64,000 nucleotides of DNA. Source: Asterias amurensis (Eukaryota; Echinodermata; Asteroidea; Forcipulatida; Asteriidae). Both the position numbers and the translations under genes were made by a program. The stretch covers positions 22,258,501 to 22,322,500 of the forward strand of contig NC_092650.1 in the NCBI RefSeq assembly GCF_032118995.1, in the 5' to 3' direction. The notes under the pieces are model-generated. The model made no database searches and had not been told where the DNA came from. It worked only from the letters and a program-made list of their open reading frames with translations. This document shows positions 11,927 to 23,797 of this stretch, in pieces (positions within the stretch are counted from its first letter, which is position 1; each line of letters opens with the position of its first letter).

Positions 11927-14900
11927 TCATTTCTGTTTTTGGCTTTCTCTTTCCTTGAAGCATTTCATGACGATCCCGTTGAAATTTGCCACAAAGAAAA
12001 ACGAGGTCAACTTCAAAATGCTCATCAGGAAAACCTAGGAAAAAAATGTTGAGAGGAGAAACAAAATAAATAAAATAAATAAAACAAAATTGAACAGCTG
12101 CAAATAAGGACAAACGAAACGATAGTTTTTAAGAAGAATCCAACAATAAAACAATACCTCAGCAAAGTACTGCGGAACATTGCTTGGCGGGCAGACACAT
12201 GTAGGAAACAACCTCCAGTGAGGGTGGTACACAAAAACGATTAGAAGCAAAACAAATTACCCTGGCAGGGAAAGCCAACAGTAACAGAAGGTCACTTTCA
12301 AAGTGGCTGACCATTTGGTTCTAAAACCACAAAATAAGACAAAAAATCTACCCCTTGAGGGTTATGCATTTCCCACAAAAAACTCAGAAAGAAAACAAAT
12401 CAACCAGCTCATTTTTTTGTTAACGATGTAATTTCCTTGGAACATAAATAAGGGAATCAATGTGTGGTGAGGAGGTTTTCAACTAGTGGTTTAATCCCAA
12501 CGAGGCCTGGTTCTTGATAATTTTACCGAGACGAAGTTGAGGTAAATTATCTAAGAACCAGGCCTCGGTTGCTCGGTTTTCCTTTTACATCGCGAAGAAA
12601 CACTTGTATTTCATAACAAATGGTTTCAAATGTTTTTCAAAGACCAACTCGACTGATCCAAGGCATCATGTTCTTTTAAGAGTCAGACTTACCTGCAGAA
12701 ATACCTCTAGAAGTGAAGTGACGGGCGACATACCGCAGGAAACGATGGCTAAGAAAAAACCATCAAAGCCAACGAAACTGTGGAACCTCCCACGCTAATG
12801 AAAAATAGTAATGTTAAGTCATCAAAATTATATCATCGGACTGTAAGTAATAGTGAGAGAATTTAATTAGTAGGTCAACATTTAGTCTAATCCAACGAAG
12901 CCGAAACCTCCCACGCTAATGACAAAATAATCACGTTGAATCATTAAAATTATATCAGCAAACTACATGTATAAACAGTAACAGCGAGTAAAATTGATAA
13001 CTACACCAGCAATGAATCTAAATCAAGAAAGTCTTAAAACTCCCACGCTGATGAAAAATAATCTTATTGAATCATTCAAGTTATATCATCGTACTATAAA
13101 CAACATTGAGAGAAATTGATATTAGTTCAACATATAATCAAGTCAAAGAAAAGTCTGAAAACTCCCACTCTATAGGCAGACAACATTATCTCACAATCGT
13201 GAATAACCTAGCCAGTTTAGGCAGCCCTATTGGTTGAAAGATGGTCACATGACCATTTAAGATCAGTTTGAAATGGCTGATGAAGACAAAACTGGAGCTG
13301 TGAACGTGTGTTCAGTGCTCATACATGTCATAACAACCGTACATAAAAAGCGCCTTATTCGAAGAATACAAAGCGTTTAGGGAGAATGCAACCAAAAACC
13401 AAAATGAGAATATCCAATTATATAGGACTAAGAGCATAAAATACATAATGCAACAGAATCGAATCATACACAAATTGTTGCACTAGTTTCCGCTGACGCT
13501 TATTGATCATGCGATGCGATCGATTCAAACTGATATGGAATGCAAAGTCAAATCTATTAGCGTTAGCATTGGCACATACGCACGACCATTGAGTGCTGCA
13601 TGCAATTTGAGCCTGAGGACGCTCTAAGAATTAATATAATTAATCTAGGCCTAAATAATTTTTCAGCCACAACAACAGAAAGTAAATAAAAGTATTTGAA
13701 GAAAGAAACAGAATCGTGAGACTCAATTAGTGATGCCATCAAGCTAAATAAGTTGACTGTTGGAAAAACCATTATGGATTAACTAGACAAAACATCTATT
13801 ATATCGTTGCGGTACCCGCTGCCAAAACATAGAATTCGAACTGCCTCTACCTACCGGGCAATCTCGGTAGTCTAATTGGTAAGACACTGCTCTAGAATTG
13901 CAAGGGTCGTGGGTTCGAATCCCAACCGAGTAACATGCCTGTGATATTTAACATCTATTAAACCATTACGGATAAACAAGAATAACTCATTAGTGTGTCT
14001 GCAATACTTGAAATGTTTTCTTTACCTTTGCGTCTTTGACAATAATTTGAGCGATTTCGTCCGGTTGATGAAGACCAGACGACTCCGATATAAGAACAGT
14101 CTCTTTTGGCTGTAAATAAACCGAAGCAAACAAAACCACATGAACACCCAGGGCTTGCGCTAATAACATTCACGAATGCGCACAGACACAACTGGTTTGC
14201 AAATGCCATAGAGTTTTACACTATACAGATACACACAAGATGTTGCTAGGCCTGAATTACAATAAAATCCAGCCTCGAATAGATAATCGCACAAATAACA
14301 TACAAATGCAGGAAAAAAAAAAAAGAAAAAAAAAAAGGCTTTTAAAACTCACCATATTTATTTTATCTTCAGCTAGCATTGGTGTTTCAACGTCAGGTGG
14401 GAAACTTATGGTTATATAAATACCGTATGGTTTGACCTAAACAGAGAAACAAAAAAGTACAAATTTTGGATAATTGACATCCGAATTGACAGCTTTGGCT
14501 TTGGCCTTAGAATCAGTGTTGTAGCCAGGACAATTTTAGTGGTGGGCATTCTCATTTGAAAGTTGGCAAAGTCCAGAAATGTCGAGCAGCGCACACAGAA
14601 TGTGTCACGACCATACAGACATAAAAGCAATGGGTATTCAGCCGGACTACTTCACGATGAAAACACAAGAAACAAGTATCATGTGAATACGTTCGTATTT
14701 TTTTCTCCCAAATTTCCTGCTCAGAAGAATTACACGTTGCATTTAAAATTACAAAACATGGAAAAAACGTTACATTTTAATCTTGCGATGTGATCAATAT
14801 CGGCAGTTAATTTTGTATTAGTTTCTGCGTAAATTTTGAGGTGGGCGTTAGTCTGCTTTACAGCCCGAGTGCCGGGCGAAAAAATTGTCAGTGCTGGGCG

Positions 14901-17900
14901 GGCCCACCAACTGTGGCCTGCCGTGGCTACAGCGCTGCTTAGGACGTCCGATCCCCAGCTGAACATTGCTTGCTTACCTCCATCTGTAGTGTCTCTGCCA
15001 GTCCACGGAGAGCAAACTTGCTGCTAGCATATGCCGTGTATCCGTACACACCCAGCTGAGCTGCCTGGGAGGCCACGTACACTATCCTACCACCCCTACG
15101 CTTCTTCATGTAAGGTAATACCGCCCTCGATGGGTAAACTGAGCCAATGTAGTTCGCGTCCATCACTTTCTGAAGAAAAAAAGGGGAAAAGTGTAGTGAA
15201 AATTGGTTTCAAAGAAGTTCACAATGAGGTAGGGCTGATCCCAGATGAAGGAAAAATTCCTTCAAACAAAGTCCGACTTAGTGACACTGGACACTATTGG
15301 TAATTGTCAAAGACCAGTCTTCTCAATCGGTGTATCTCAACATATATAAAAAGTAACAAACCTGTGAAAAATTGAACTCAATTTGTCGACGAAGTTGTGA
15401 AGAATAATGGAAGAAGAAAAAACCCTTGTCACACGAAGTTATGTGCTTTAAGATGCTTGGTTTTAAGACCTCAAAATCTAATTCTAGGGTCTCAAAATCA
15501 AATTCATATATTCTTGTGGAAAATTACTTCTATCTTGAAAACTACGTTACTTCTGAGGGAGCCGTTTCTCATAATGTTTTATACTAACAACAGCTCTCCA
15601 TTGCTTGTTACCAAGTAAGTTTTAATGCTAACAATTATTTTGAGTAACTACCATTAGTGTCCACTGCCTTTAAACAATTACCATTCTAATAATAGCTTTT
15701 AAGTTCTACCTTGAAGTCTTCAACGGGTGTGTCCTCAAAGGATAAGGCTCTGGACATTCCTGCTGAGTTAACGAGGATATCACATGGTCCAAGCACATCT
15801 ATGGCCTACATAATAATAATAATATTAAGTTTTAATAAAGCGCTTTTTCACTCCCTACGGGTGTCTCAAAGCGCTTCAAGATATTACCCCTGGTCACTGG
15901 GCCTTAATTCACTCCTTAAACCATCTCAGCTCCCTGGGGAGTATACAGCCTCGTGCAACAAATGCGCTACTCGGCTAAATCAATCACAAGAACCATCTCT
16001 GCCCTCACAGGTACCCATTTACCCCTGGGTGAAGAGAAGCAATCATAGTTAAGTGTCTTGCTCAAGGACACAAGTGTCACGACCAGGATTCGAACTCACA
16101 CTCTGCTGAACAGAATCAGCAGAGCTTGAATTCGGAGCTCTTAACCGCTCAGCCACAACACCCCATACGATGAAAGAGTAAAGAAGAAATCTGAATATCA
16201 GACGACGTCTTGATCTCAAGAATGCAAGTACATGTACTTGACTATGTAAGTAATAATAATAATACGATACATTTATATGAAGTACAATGCAGGAGCCTCT
16301 TATGATGGGCAACAGAAAAAAACCAAAAAATCAATGAACATAAACAAATATATATATACTGAAAGCAATTGTTTCAAAACAAAGATTGAAACAAATGAGT
16401 CTTTAAAAGTCCTTTGAAAATCTGAAGAGAGTCAGCTTGACGAATAATACATGAATAGGTAATTCGTTCCAAAACAAAAGTGCAGAAGTGGAAAAAAGTA
16501 GTTTGAATCAGTATGGATTGTCCAGCAGAGCGGAGAGGATGAACAGGAATGTGTTTAAAGGCAGTGGACACTATTGGTAAATACTCAAAATATTTATCAT
16601 CATAAAATTTTTCTTGATTACGGGTAATGGGGAGAGATGGATAGTATTAAACATTGTGAGAAACAGCTCCCTCTGAAGTGACATAGTTTACGAGAAAGAA
16701 GTAATTTTCCACGAATTTGATTTTGAGACCTCAAGTTTAGAATTTTAGGTCTCAAAATCGAGCATCAGAAAGCACACAACTTCGTGTGACAAGGGTGTTT
16801 TTTTCTTTCACTATTATCTTGCAAATTCGACGACCCATTGAGCTCAAATTTTCACAAGTTTGTTATTTTATGCATATGTTGAGATACACCAACTGTGAAG
16901 ACTAGTCTTTGAAATCAACTACCAATAGTGTCCACTGTCTTTAATGTAGAAGATCAGATATACAGACAAGAGATACTTGTAGGCCAAGAAGAGTTTTGAA
17001 AGTGACAAGATTTTACAGCAATTCTTCCTTTAAAAGAAAAAAGGACTGAATTCACAATATGGATGGGACCAATCCCGAAAGTTTAAACTTGCCCAAGACT
17101 TGCAGTCTATAATACAGAAAGACATACATCTGTTATTTTTATGTTTTATTTTATTTTATTAGACTTTCCATAGTCTTGTTGGTTTGTTGTTATAGTTACT
17201 CATACCTTTTTAATGGCAGCTTCAACTGCTGAATATTCACGACAGACATCGACTGGAATGCAAAGAATTCTCTGAAATAAAACCAAAATGTTTAACATTT
17301 GCATTGAATTTAAAGCCAGTGGACACTATTGGTAATCGTCAAAGACCAGTCTTCTCACTTGCTGTATCTCAACGTATGCATAAAAAAACAAACCTGTGAA
17401 AATTTTAGCTCGATTGGTCGTCGGAGTTGCGAGATAACTATGAAAGAAAAAAACACCCTTGTCACACGAAGTTGTGTGCTTTCAGATGCTTGATTTCGAG
17501 ACCTCAAGTTCTAAACAAAATTTCCACATGATTTTCAGGATAAGCAAACAACAGCTGAACACCAGAAACAAGCAATTTGCAACAAATGGAAATTTGGCTG
17601 GTAATCCTGTTTTTATCAAGGAAGAAATTTCTTGCTAAGCAAATTTTTGTGCTAAGCAGCTCTAGGAAATTGGGCCCAGTTCCCCAATGTTTGGACCTCA
17701 ATGTGCATGAAAACTTAACTTAATAGTTGTTGTACCTGATTGGTCTTATCAGTGATATACTGCTGTAGTTCTTGCTGTGCTTGCTGCAACCTTGCCTGTA
17801 AAACAAACAAGAAGTCACATGATTTTTGTTATAACTGGACGAGGTCTTTTGTAACTGTTTACAAAAATTTGTTTACAAAATGTGTACTCTGAAATGTGTG

Positions 17901-20164
17901 AATAAAAATAATTTGTTAATAACTTAGTTGAAATCCCTCTTCAAGACTTTGCTCAACATTCCACTCGACCCTCCAGAAAACACAATCTCCAATTTCATCA
18001 ACTTCGTCACTCAACCAAAATCTCTGGCAACAGTTTATTTCCGGCCACCATCAAGGACTGGAACGCCTTACCCGGTAGTGTGATTTCCAGCAACTCATTA
18101 GATATCTTCAAAGACACTCTCGCTTAAGCACTTCAAAAATTAAGCCATCCCATCCGCACAATGCGCAAAGCTGGTTTGATGTGTCTTTAGACATTTTTTT
18201 TGTCGGCTCAACAATACAGATACAGATATATGTTGGGCTCTCTCTCCACGACCAGCCTGTTAAAATTCCAGTAAAAATTTAAAGAATAATCTTAAGTACA
18301 ATAGAAAAGAAAACATCAAAATTTACAAGCTTATTTAGTAAAACGTGACAGTATTTGATTTGTGATTTGTTTTGAGTATTTTCGCCACCAGTGCTAGCTG
18401 ACTTGCACTTAACTCCCCATACTTTACAGGGGAAATAGGCTGTAAGTTTTCTTACTTCATTCCTGGCTAGGAGTGTGACACTTGCTCCTTGTTTTAACAC
18501 CTCGGCAGCAACTGCTTTCCCTATACCGCTTGATCCACCAGTTATCTATCAACAAAATATCAAGCAAATATTTGAATTATCGCATTATATTCTAACACCT
18601 ACGAATTCAGACCCAGTTACTGGGGCACTGTTTGGCTGTCACTATTGGTAATATTACTCAAAATATTTATTAGCAAAAACCTTACTTGAATTGAAGTTGA
18701 TTACAAGAGATGGGGAGAGGTTGATAGTATAAAACATTGTGAGAAACGGCTCCCTCTAAAGTGACATATTTTTCGAGAAAGAAGTAATTTTTCACAAATT
18801 TGATTTTGAGACCTCAGAAATTTAGAACTTGAGGTCTTGAAATCAAGCATCTGAAAGCACACAAATTCGTGTGACAAGGGTGTTTTTTTCTTTGATTATT
18901 ATCTCGCAACTTCGACTACCGATTGAGCTCAAGTTTTCACAGGTTTGTTATTTTAAATCCATATGTTGAGATACACCAACTGTGAAGACTAGTCTTTGAC
19001 AGTTACCAATGGCAATAGTGTCCACTGTCTTAAAAAAGTATTTGTCATGACATTACCATACTAACTAACTGATGACAAATTTAGAAAAAAGGAGTAGGCT
19101 GTAGGGGGCCTATATAGCATATTATAACAAATTTTGAGATTGGGGAGTTGATTTTCTGCCGCCCACATGGCCAATGAGAGTTCAAAGGACACATAGAGCC
19201 TAATTTTGGCGAGATAAAAGATTTGCGTTACCAAAACTCAATGTCGGGGGAGGGGGGGGATCATAAGGGATCATATATAATTTATATCCTGGTGTCATGT
19301 GTTTTCAGTAGGATAACAGAAAAATTGTTCACAATCAAAAACTGAAAGTTTTTTTTTCAAATCATCTATCCAATTCTTTAACAATAACACAACACTTTGT
19401 GGTGTGTTAAAAATTTACAATTTTTGGTTTTACGTTGCGAGCGACAGTCTGCCATTAACAGTGCTTATGCATGCACGACATTGGAGCAATGTCATATGTT
19501 TTCACACCTTTCATTGGTTGGTATTTTATTGAATATTCAGAAGCTAGTATGGCGTGCAAAATAAATCAAAAATATTATTCAATTACAACTTAACAAATTT
19601 AATGACATTTTTGTCCTAAGGCATTATGGCTACTATATTAAAATCTAGAGATACCAAAGGCATGAAAGTAAAACACCCCACGGCCCTTGAAGCACACACA
19701 CTTCATACAAATCCGTTTTCCCCCATTTCAGACCAGTAATGTTTGGTTTCAGGAGATAAGAAACCAATCTATGATATGATATTTTATCTTTAAAATGTAG
19801 ACTTAGCTGAGATGCCTAGTCCAGAGGCCAGCTATGCGTGAGATTATTCAAAGCTCATAGTTCAAGGAGTAATTAGATCCTACCTAGTAGAACTTTTTGA
19901 GGCTGTAATCATAAAATTGAATGTATAGAAAAAGGTCATACCATCCATGATCCATAGATAGCGGTGTACAAAATTAATTGACTCATGAACTATGTCTTGA
20001 ATTGAATGAAGAAGAACGTTTTTTGTTTTGTTTTTACTCACAATAACATGGGCTTGTTTCAGCTCCAGCAATGGCGGTTGAATGGACGAGGATAACCAAA
20101 AGAGACCAAACAGACACAGCACAAAAACAACTACAGCTATGCACAGCAATATAGATAATTCCAT
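11927..20164 (-). CDS. KDSR: 3-ketodihydrosphingosine reductase, complete
   Basis: Reduces 3-ketodihydrosphingosine to dihydrosphingosine with NADPH, the second step of sphingolipid synthesis, on the cytosolic face of the ER. Ten exons, read right to left: 20164-20042, 18545-18456, 17795-17736, 17271-17206, 15805-15710, 15169-14978, 14436-14353, 14109-14026, 12794-12693 and 12034-11927. All are phase 0 with GT-AG borders and give 334 residues (human 332). An N-terminal membrane anchor covers residues about 4-24. The short-chain dehydrogenase motifs are present: TGGSSGIG (43-50) for the cofactor, NSAG (126-129), and the catalytic Ser179, Tyr192 and Lys196 (YASSK). The C-terminal hydrophobic stretch [13 protein letters not shown] matches the family's membrane-associated end. 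The protein ends in a lysine-rich tail without a clear dilysine signal. It is head-to-head with PDF. Confidence 0.97.
12500..12572. repeat. short inverted repeat (hairpin)
   Basis: GAGGCCTGGTTCTTGATAAT pairs with ATTATCTAAGAACCAGGCCT across a loop of about 20 bases. It lies in the last KDSR intron and is probably a small foldback element. Confidence 0.7.
12574..12681. repeat. MITE family B, half copy
   Basis: Contains GGTTTTCCTTTTACATCGCG, CAAAGACCAACTCGACTGAT and a family B end. It abuts the donor of KDSR exon 12794-12693 (the exon starts 12 bases further). Confidence 0.7.
12765..13175. repeat. tandem repeat of about 125 bp covering a KDSR splice acceptor
   Basis: The block AACCTCCCACGCTAATGA recurs at about 12784, 12906, 13037 and 13160, each followed by TTATATCATCG-like and GAGAGAATT-like blocks. 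The first copy contains the true acceptor and first codons of KDSR exon 12794-12693. The others are intronic decoys. Confidence 0.75.
13855..13955 (+). mobile_element. SINE family 2, tRNA-like head
   Basis: CTCGGTAGTCTAATTGGTAA (box A) and GGGTTCGAATCCC (box B) give a tRNA-like core whose ends CTCGGT and ACCGAG pair. The SINE body (AACATGCCTGTGATATTT) follows directly. The same unit appears reversed at 38075-38262, so I read it as a SINE head and not as a functional tRNA gene. It lies in a KDSR intron. Confidence 0.7.
15283..15674 (+). repeat. MITE family A copy
   Basis: Runs from ACACTGGACACTATTGGTAA to TAGTGTCCACTGCCTTTAA, with the central palindrome GACCTCAAAATCTAATTCTAG. It lies in the KDSR intron between exons 15805-15710 and 15169-14978. 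Confidence 0.85.
15812..16165 (-). mobile_element. SINE family 3, tRNA-related
   Basis: Reading the - strand, a tRNA-like region with box B GGATTCGAACTC (as its reverse image near 16085) precedes a body holding the CTTGCTCAAGGACACAAGTG and CCCATTTACCCCTGGGTG blocks. The tail is ATAATAATAATAAT at about 15812. Similar units are common in marine invertebrate genomes. It inserted directly upstream of KDSR exon 15805-15710. Confidence 0.7.
16557..16945 (-). repeat. MITE family A, full copy with TTAA borders
   Basis: TTTAAAGGCAGTGGACACTA at the left and its inverse AGTGTCCACTGTCTTTAA at the right make this one of the best preserved copies. It lies in a KDSR intron. Confidence 0.9.
17313..17690 (+). 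repeat. MITE family A half joined to family C half
   Basis: 17313-17518 is the first half of family A, up to GAGACCTCAAGTTCTAA. It then switches to a family C arm (about 17520-17690) ending in AGGAAATTGGGCCCAG. It lies in a KDSR intron. Confidence 0.75.
17930..18215 (+). mobile_element. 3' end of a non-LTR retrotransposon (LINE)
   Basis: One + frame reads [18 protein letters not shown] then SLDIFKDTL and a stop. This is the typical last part of CR1/Jockey-type reverse-transcriptase ORFs (the FxPRTIxDWNxLP pattern). A short 3' region ending in ATACAGATACAGATA follows. It is a truncated, dead fragment in the KDSR intron between exons 18545-18456 and 17795-17736. Confidence 0.75.
18645..19035 (-). 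repeat. MITE family A copy
   Basis: Starts CACTATTGGTAATATTACTC and ends AATAGTGTCCACTGTCTTAA. It lies in KDSR intron 1. Confidence 0.85.
19036..20041. other. rest of KDSR intron 1
   Basis: Unique AT-rich sequence between a family A MITE and the KDSR first exon. No conserved coding sequence or RNA gene is visible. Confidence 0.6.
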
Positions 20165-20264
20165 ATTAAATAACTTGAAGTTAGCAACAAAAACTAAAAT
20201 GAAAACGTTGCGTTTCTCTCGATCCTCAGGACACACAGAGACACAACGCCCGCGCCCAGGCCTC

Positions 20265-20272
20265 TATAAATA
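20265..20272. promoter_or_regulatory. TATA-like box
   Basis: TATAAATA on + (TATTTATA on -), between KDSR and the inferred first PDF exon. The flanking sequence is GC-richer than its surroundings (CGCCCGCGCCCAGG). Confidence 0.4.
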
Positions 20273-20294
20273 GCGCCCTCAAGTGTTCTTCTAT

Positions 20295-20367
20295 CCGAAG
20301 CATCCGCCCTCTGCCGACAAGGTTCACAATCCAATCTTGGGAAGTTTGCCGTTCACTCCGGTCTCTG
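20295..20367 (+). other. inferred noncoding first exon of PDF
   Basis: GGTCTCTG followed by GTAAGTG at 20368 is a strong donor about 100 bases after the TATA-like box. A matching acceptor (TTTCTTTATCCAG) ends at 21538, so 21539-21648 would be the second part of the 5' UTR. The left edge is a guess. Confidence 0.35.
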
Positions 20368-20649
20368 GTAAGTGTTTGTCCCTTTTAAAAAAAATGTTTC
20401 CTCAGTGGTGTTATGAGTGTTATGAATGGATTCGTGAGACATTCAGGATCAAGTTTGTGCGCATAGAATTTGTGTCATGATTATTGAAAGTGGTATAAAA
20501 GGGAAAACCTGGTGACTAGTCTGTCAACATGTGTCGAAATTGTACGTGGTGAACCAAATTTCGCTCCGTTTTGTGCACAGAGTTTCGTAATCCCCGGGCT
20601 CTCAGGGCAGGAGGGTCTCGCTATCGAGACGCAACTACTCTACTGTCAT

Positions 20650-21325
20650 CATGTCTGTAGGGTTCGTCTGTAGGGCCCACACCACAAATATGAAGCACGA
20701 TCACCGTTCACATGGCAGATAATGAAATATTATATATTACTATAGGGAAGTAGAACTAGGCCTACCTCCATGCATGTAGCCACTCCCCTAGGCTAGGAGT
20801 CTAGGAGTAGAATTTCAATAAGGTTTATCGCAATTCAGAACCGCAATGCATTGTGGGTAATAAGTTGGGGCAGTTTGCTATGCAGTGTATCGACATGTCT
20901 GGACTGTAGGGTACGTCTGGTAGGACCATAGACTAGAGCAAGGACAGACCCATGCACACCACAAATCAGAAGCACGATCAACATTGATCACATTAGATCG
21001 GTAAGTTTCATGATGCAGAACGTTGCAGATGGTTTTTCAAGGAAGCGAAAGGTTTTGATATCAGTGGTGCTGGGGCCAAGGATACGAAGTGGATTGGACC
21101 GATTTATGGGGCTAATCACATGGCAGATATGAGATATGATAAAGCATGGATAAAGGGAAGTAGAACTACCTCCATGCTTTCTCAGGGTTTTTATAACTAG
21201 CTGGTATGTAATGTAGCCTACCTAGGCTAGAGGTAGAGTAGAATTTCAATAAGGTTTATCGCGATTCAGAACCGCAATGCGTTGTGGGGAATAGGATGGG
21301 GCAGTTTGCTATGCAGTGTATGTTG
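20650..21325. repeat. tandem duplication in the KDSR/PDF upstream region
   Basis: Blocks of 20650-20894 recur in 20895-21325 in the same order: CACACCACAAAT plus GAAGCACGATCA, then CACATGGCAGATA, GGGAAGTAGAACTA plus CCTCCATGC, and finally AGAATTTCAATAAGGTTTAT to GGCAGTTTGCTATGCAGTGT. The second copy holds about 180 extra bases. Confidence 0.8.
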
Positions 21326-21648
21326 CCATGCACGACTTACCTTTGTGTGGGTTGTGGGGGTTCAACAGCGCCCTCTCTTGATACTGATGCAAAAAATATT
21401 TAATGGCCTGATGTTTCGACTCTAGCAGAGTCTTTCTCAAAGGCTAAATGACTTTAAACTGTGAATCTCTATTTATCTGTACATCATACCGGACAGTGAC
21501 ATCATGACATAGTTTATTGATTCTTTTTCTTTATCCAGCATGATCTGATGAATGTGATGGGAAGTACTCAACCTTCAAACTTCAAGATTAAACTCTAATT
21601 GAAAAAGATAAGGCCTTGCCCTTGGATGTGTGCTCTTTCTTACCAACT

Positions 21649-23752
21649 ATGGCTGTTTGTGTTAGAATCAGTGCATTGTTAAATGTACGCCCATCATTGA
21701 ACACAAGAAGTGCTCAGTATCTTAGACCAATATGTGCCCAGGAGACAAGAAGGCTTCAAAAGCCTATTGAACTAAACGTTTCTGAGCAAAGGAGAACATT
21801 CGCAAGCAGAGTGATTGTTGAGGAAACACTCGGCAAACAAATTCTTCGGCAGATTCGTAGTCTCTTGAGAAGACCCAAGATGAAGGTCCCACCCTATGAT
21901 CACATCTGCCAAGTTGGTGACCCGATACTCCGGGGTCAAAGTTCACCCGTCGACCCTCGGCAGATCAAATCAGCAGAGATACAGAACGTTATCAGGACGA
22001 TGGTGAAACAGATGAGGAAGGTTAGAGCTGTCGGTTGTGCCGCGCCCCAGGTGGGCGTCGCCAAACAAATCATCGTTATGGAATTAACGAAGAGACACTT
22101 GAAGTGGTTTGACGAGGAGGTGAGATGACACTTTTTGGAAATGTTATGGAAACTTTTCAAAACCACAGATTCAGCTCAAGATTCAGCTAAGGCTAGCTTG
22201 GTCCTGCGGTTGTTTTGACAATATTGTGCCTGCTTTACAAATGTGCTCAGGACTTCAGACGAAAGCACAGAGCATGAAGCCGAATCAAAAGCTGAAACCG
22301 TGGATTTGAAAATGCCCATAGATAGCTCAGTGGGGAAGGCATGGGAGAACATTGGTTCCCTGGCTTTGGTCTGTGGTCTATGTGGTTGATGTGACAAGAT
22401 GTCAAAAGGCAAAAGGCGCCTTCGACCACATTGTAGCCAAGTCCTTCGCAATTCAGCTCAGCTTACTCAGTTTTCACAAACAAAGTATTTTAAAAAAATT
22501 TATTTTGTTCAACTCTTTGTAGGTTCTAAAAGCACGAGAATGTAAAGTCTTCCCTCTGAAGGTGTTCATCAATCCGGTAGTCAAGGTCATTGACCCAAGG
22601 GTCGTGACCTTTCTAGAAGGCTGTATGAGTCTTTGCGGATACGACGCTTGCGTACCTCGGGCCTATGGTGTTCAAATAACAGGTTTGTTCAACTGTTTAG
22701 AATGTGACTGGTTTGGGTTGTAATATTGCGGCTGCTCAGAACTATTTAAGATCCTTAGTGCAAGTTGTCTGGATATTTTGGAGCTGCTGTTAATATGGGT
22801 TTATTGATCACGAATGGTCGTCAAAGTATTTGTTAAGCAAAACGAACCATTTTAAAGGAACCAAATGTTTTTATTTTTATGTTGACTATTTTTGTTCGTT
22901 TGTACATTTGTATGCATTTTTCATAAAGGACCTTTTGATAATTTCGTATAGGAAATTGCCATTGATGACCTTATACGTATAGCTCTGAGCAGACAACGAT
23001 TAATGGATCAAAATTACACCTGTTTCTGTTGATGCATCATTGCCACTATATTTCTCTTTTTAATCTTTCAAATGCTTTACAAAATAATTGTTCATAATTT
23101 TGGGCGACTGTTTCTGATTGTTATCTTTTAAAAATTGCTTGTATTTGAATGTTTCACTGGTGTTGTGTACATGTACAAAGCGTTCTTTCACTTGTGATTT
23201 CTGCTCTTTGATCTACATCTCTAGCACTGGGACGCCGTTTTCTCGTTTTCTGTAACTCCTTAAGTTAACAAAATTTGAAAATTCTCATCATTTCAAAGAA
23301 CCTGCATTGATCCAGATCCAAGTTTCAGACTATTTTCCCAGCATTTTACTCTCACCCCTGACATACCCATTTAGACCTAATACTTCATGGAGGCAACGAA
23401 GGTGATTGCCCCAGTGCCATATGGTCATTGCCTCGGTGCCCATGAAATGCTCTTGCACTCAGAAATTTACAATTTTCTCATAGCAATTTCCTCCTTAAAC
23501 AAGGAGACAATGCCTTGGTTCCCTTGCACTTTCAAAAGCGAAGCATACAGGCCTGCTCATTTATTATGTTCTTGTTGGTGTTGTTATCCAGGATTGAATG
23601 AGAAAGGGGAAGAGGTTTCGTGGCGAACCACTGGCTATGCCGCTAGAATCATTCAACACGAAGTAGACCATCTACGCGGAAAACTCTTTATTGACACGAT
23701 GGACCCTCTTACTTTCCTGGACAAGGAATGGCCAAAGTGGAATTTAAAATAA
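21649..23752 (+). CDS. PDF: mitochondrial peptide deformylase, complete
   Basis: Removes the N-formyl group from newly made mitochondrial proteins and is a metalloenzyme. The coding exons are 21649-22119, 22523-22682 and 23592-23752, with GT-AG borders, and give 263 residues (human 243). The ATG is in a strong context (AACTATGG). The first about 75 residues are Arg/Ser-rich and lack acidic clusters, as in a mitochondrial targeting peptide. All three family motifs are intact: GCAAPQ (129-134), EGCMS (189-193) and HEVDH (233-237). This gives the metal ligands Cys191, His233 and His237 and the catalytic Glu234. EGCMS is closer to bacterial EGCLS than the human EGCES. The exon junctions fall right after DEE and inside the Gly of ITGLNE. 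Confidence 0.97.
22318..22470 (+). mobile_element. SINE family 1-like copy
   Basis: TAGATAGCTCAGTGGGGAAG resembles a tRNA box A. The 3' part (ACATTGTAGCCAAGTCCTTC, GCAATTCAGCTCAG) matches the SINE at 2340-2650. It lies in PDF intron 1. Confidence 0.55.
22683..23591 (+). other. PDF intron 2
   Basis: 0.9 kb of AT-rich sequence. I see no repeat family from elsewhere in the window and no coding signal beyond a frame extending left from the third exon. Confidence 0.6.
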
Positions 23753-23791
23753 TCATAATACTTTTCTTTTCGATTTTTATGAAAAGATAAT

Positions 23792-23797
23792 AATAAA
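23792..23797 (+). terminator. candidate PDF polyadenylation signal AATAAA
   Basis: AATAAA 40 bases after the PDF stop codon would give a very short 3' UTR. Confidence 0.5.

Larger units (their letters stand above)
20165..21648. promoter_or_regulatory. shared upstream region of KDSR (-) and PDF (+)
   Basis: The two start codons are 1.48 kb apart in divergent orientation. A TATA-like TATAAATA lies at 20265-20272, 100 bases upstream of the KDSR ATG on the - strand and also well placed for a + transcript. A second TATAAAA lies at 20494-20500. A tandem duplication fills 20650-21325. Bidirectional promoter activity is inferred from layout only. Confidence 0.5.

Noticed and set aside
12035-12250. 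Open frames on the - strand next to the last KDSR exon (for example with [12 protein letters not shown])
   Set aside because: Exons 12794-12693 and 12034-11927 join in frame and align with KDSR without a gap, so this stretch is intron.
13861-13934. tRNA-like sequence with box A and box B and pairing ends
   Set aside because: The same unit with the same flanking body appears reversed at 38075-38262, and the anticodon arm does not fold cleanly. It is the head of a SINE and not a tRNA gene.
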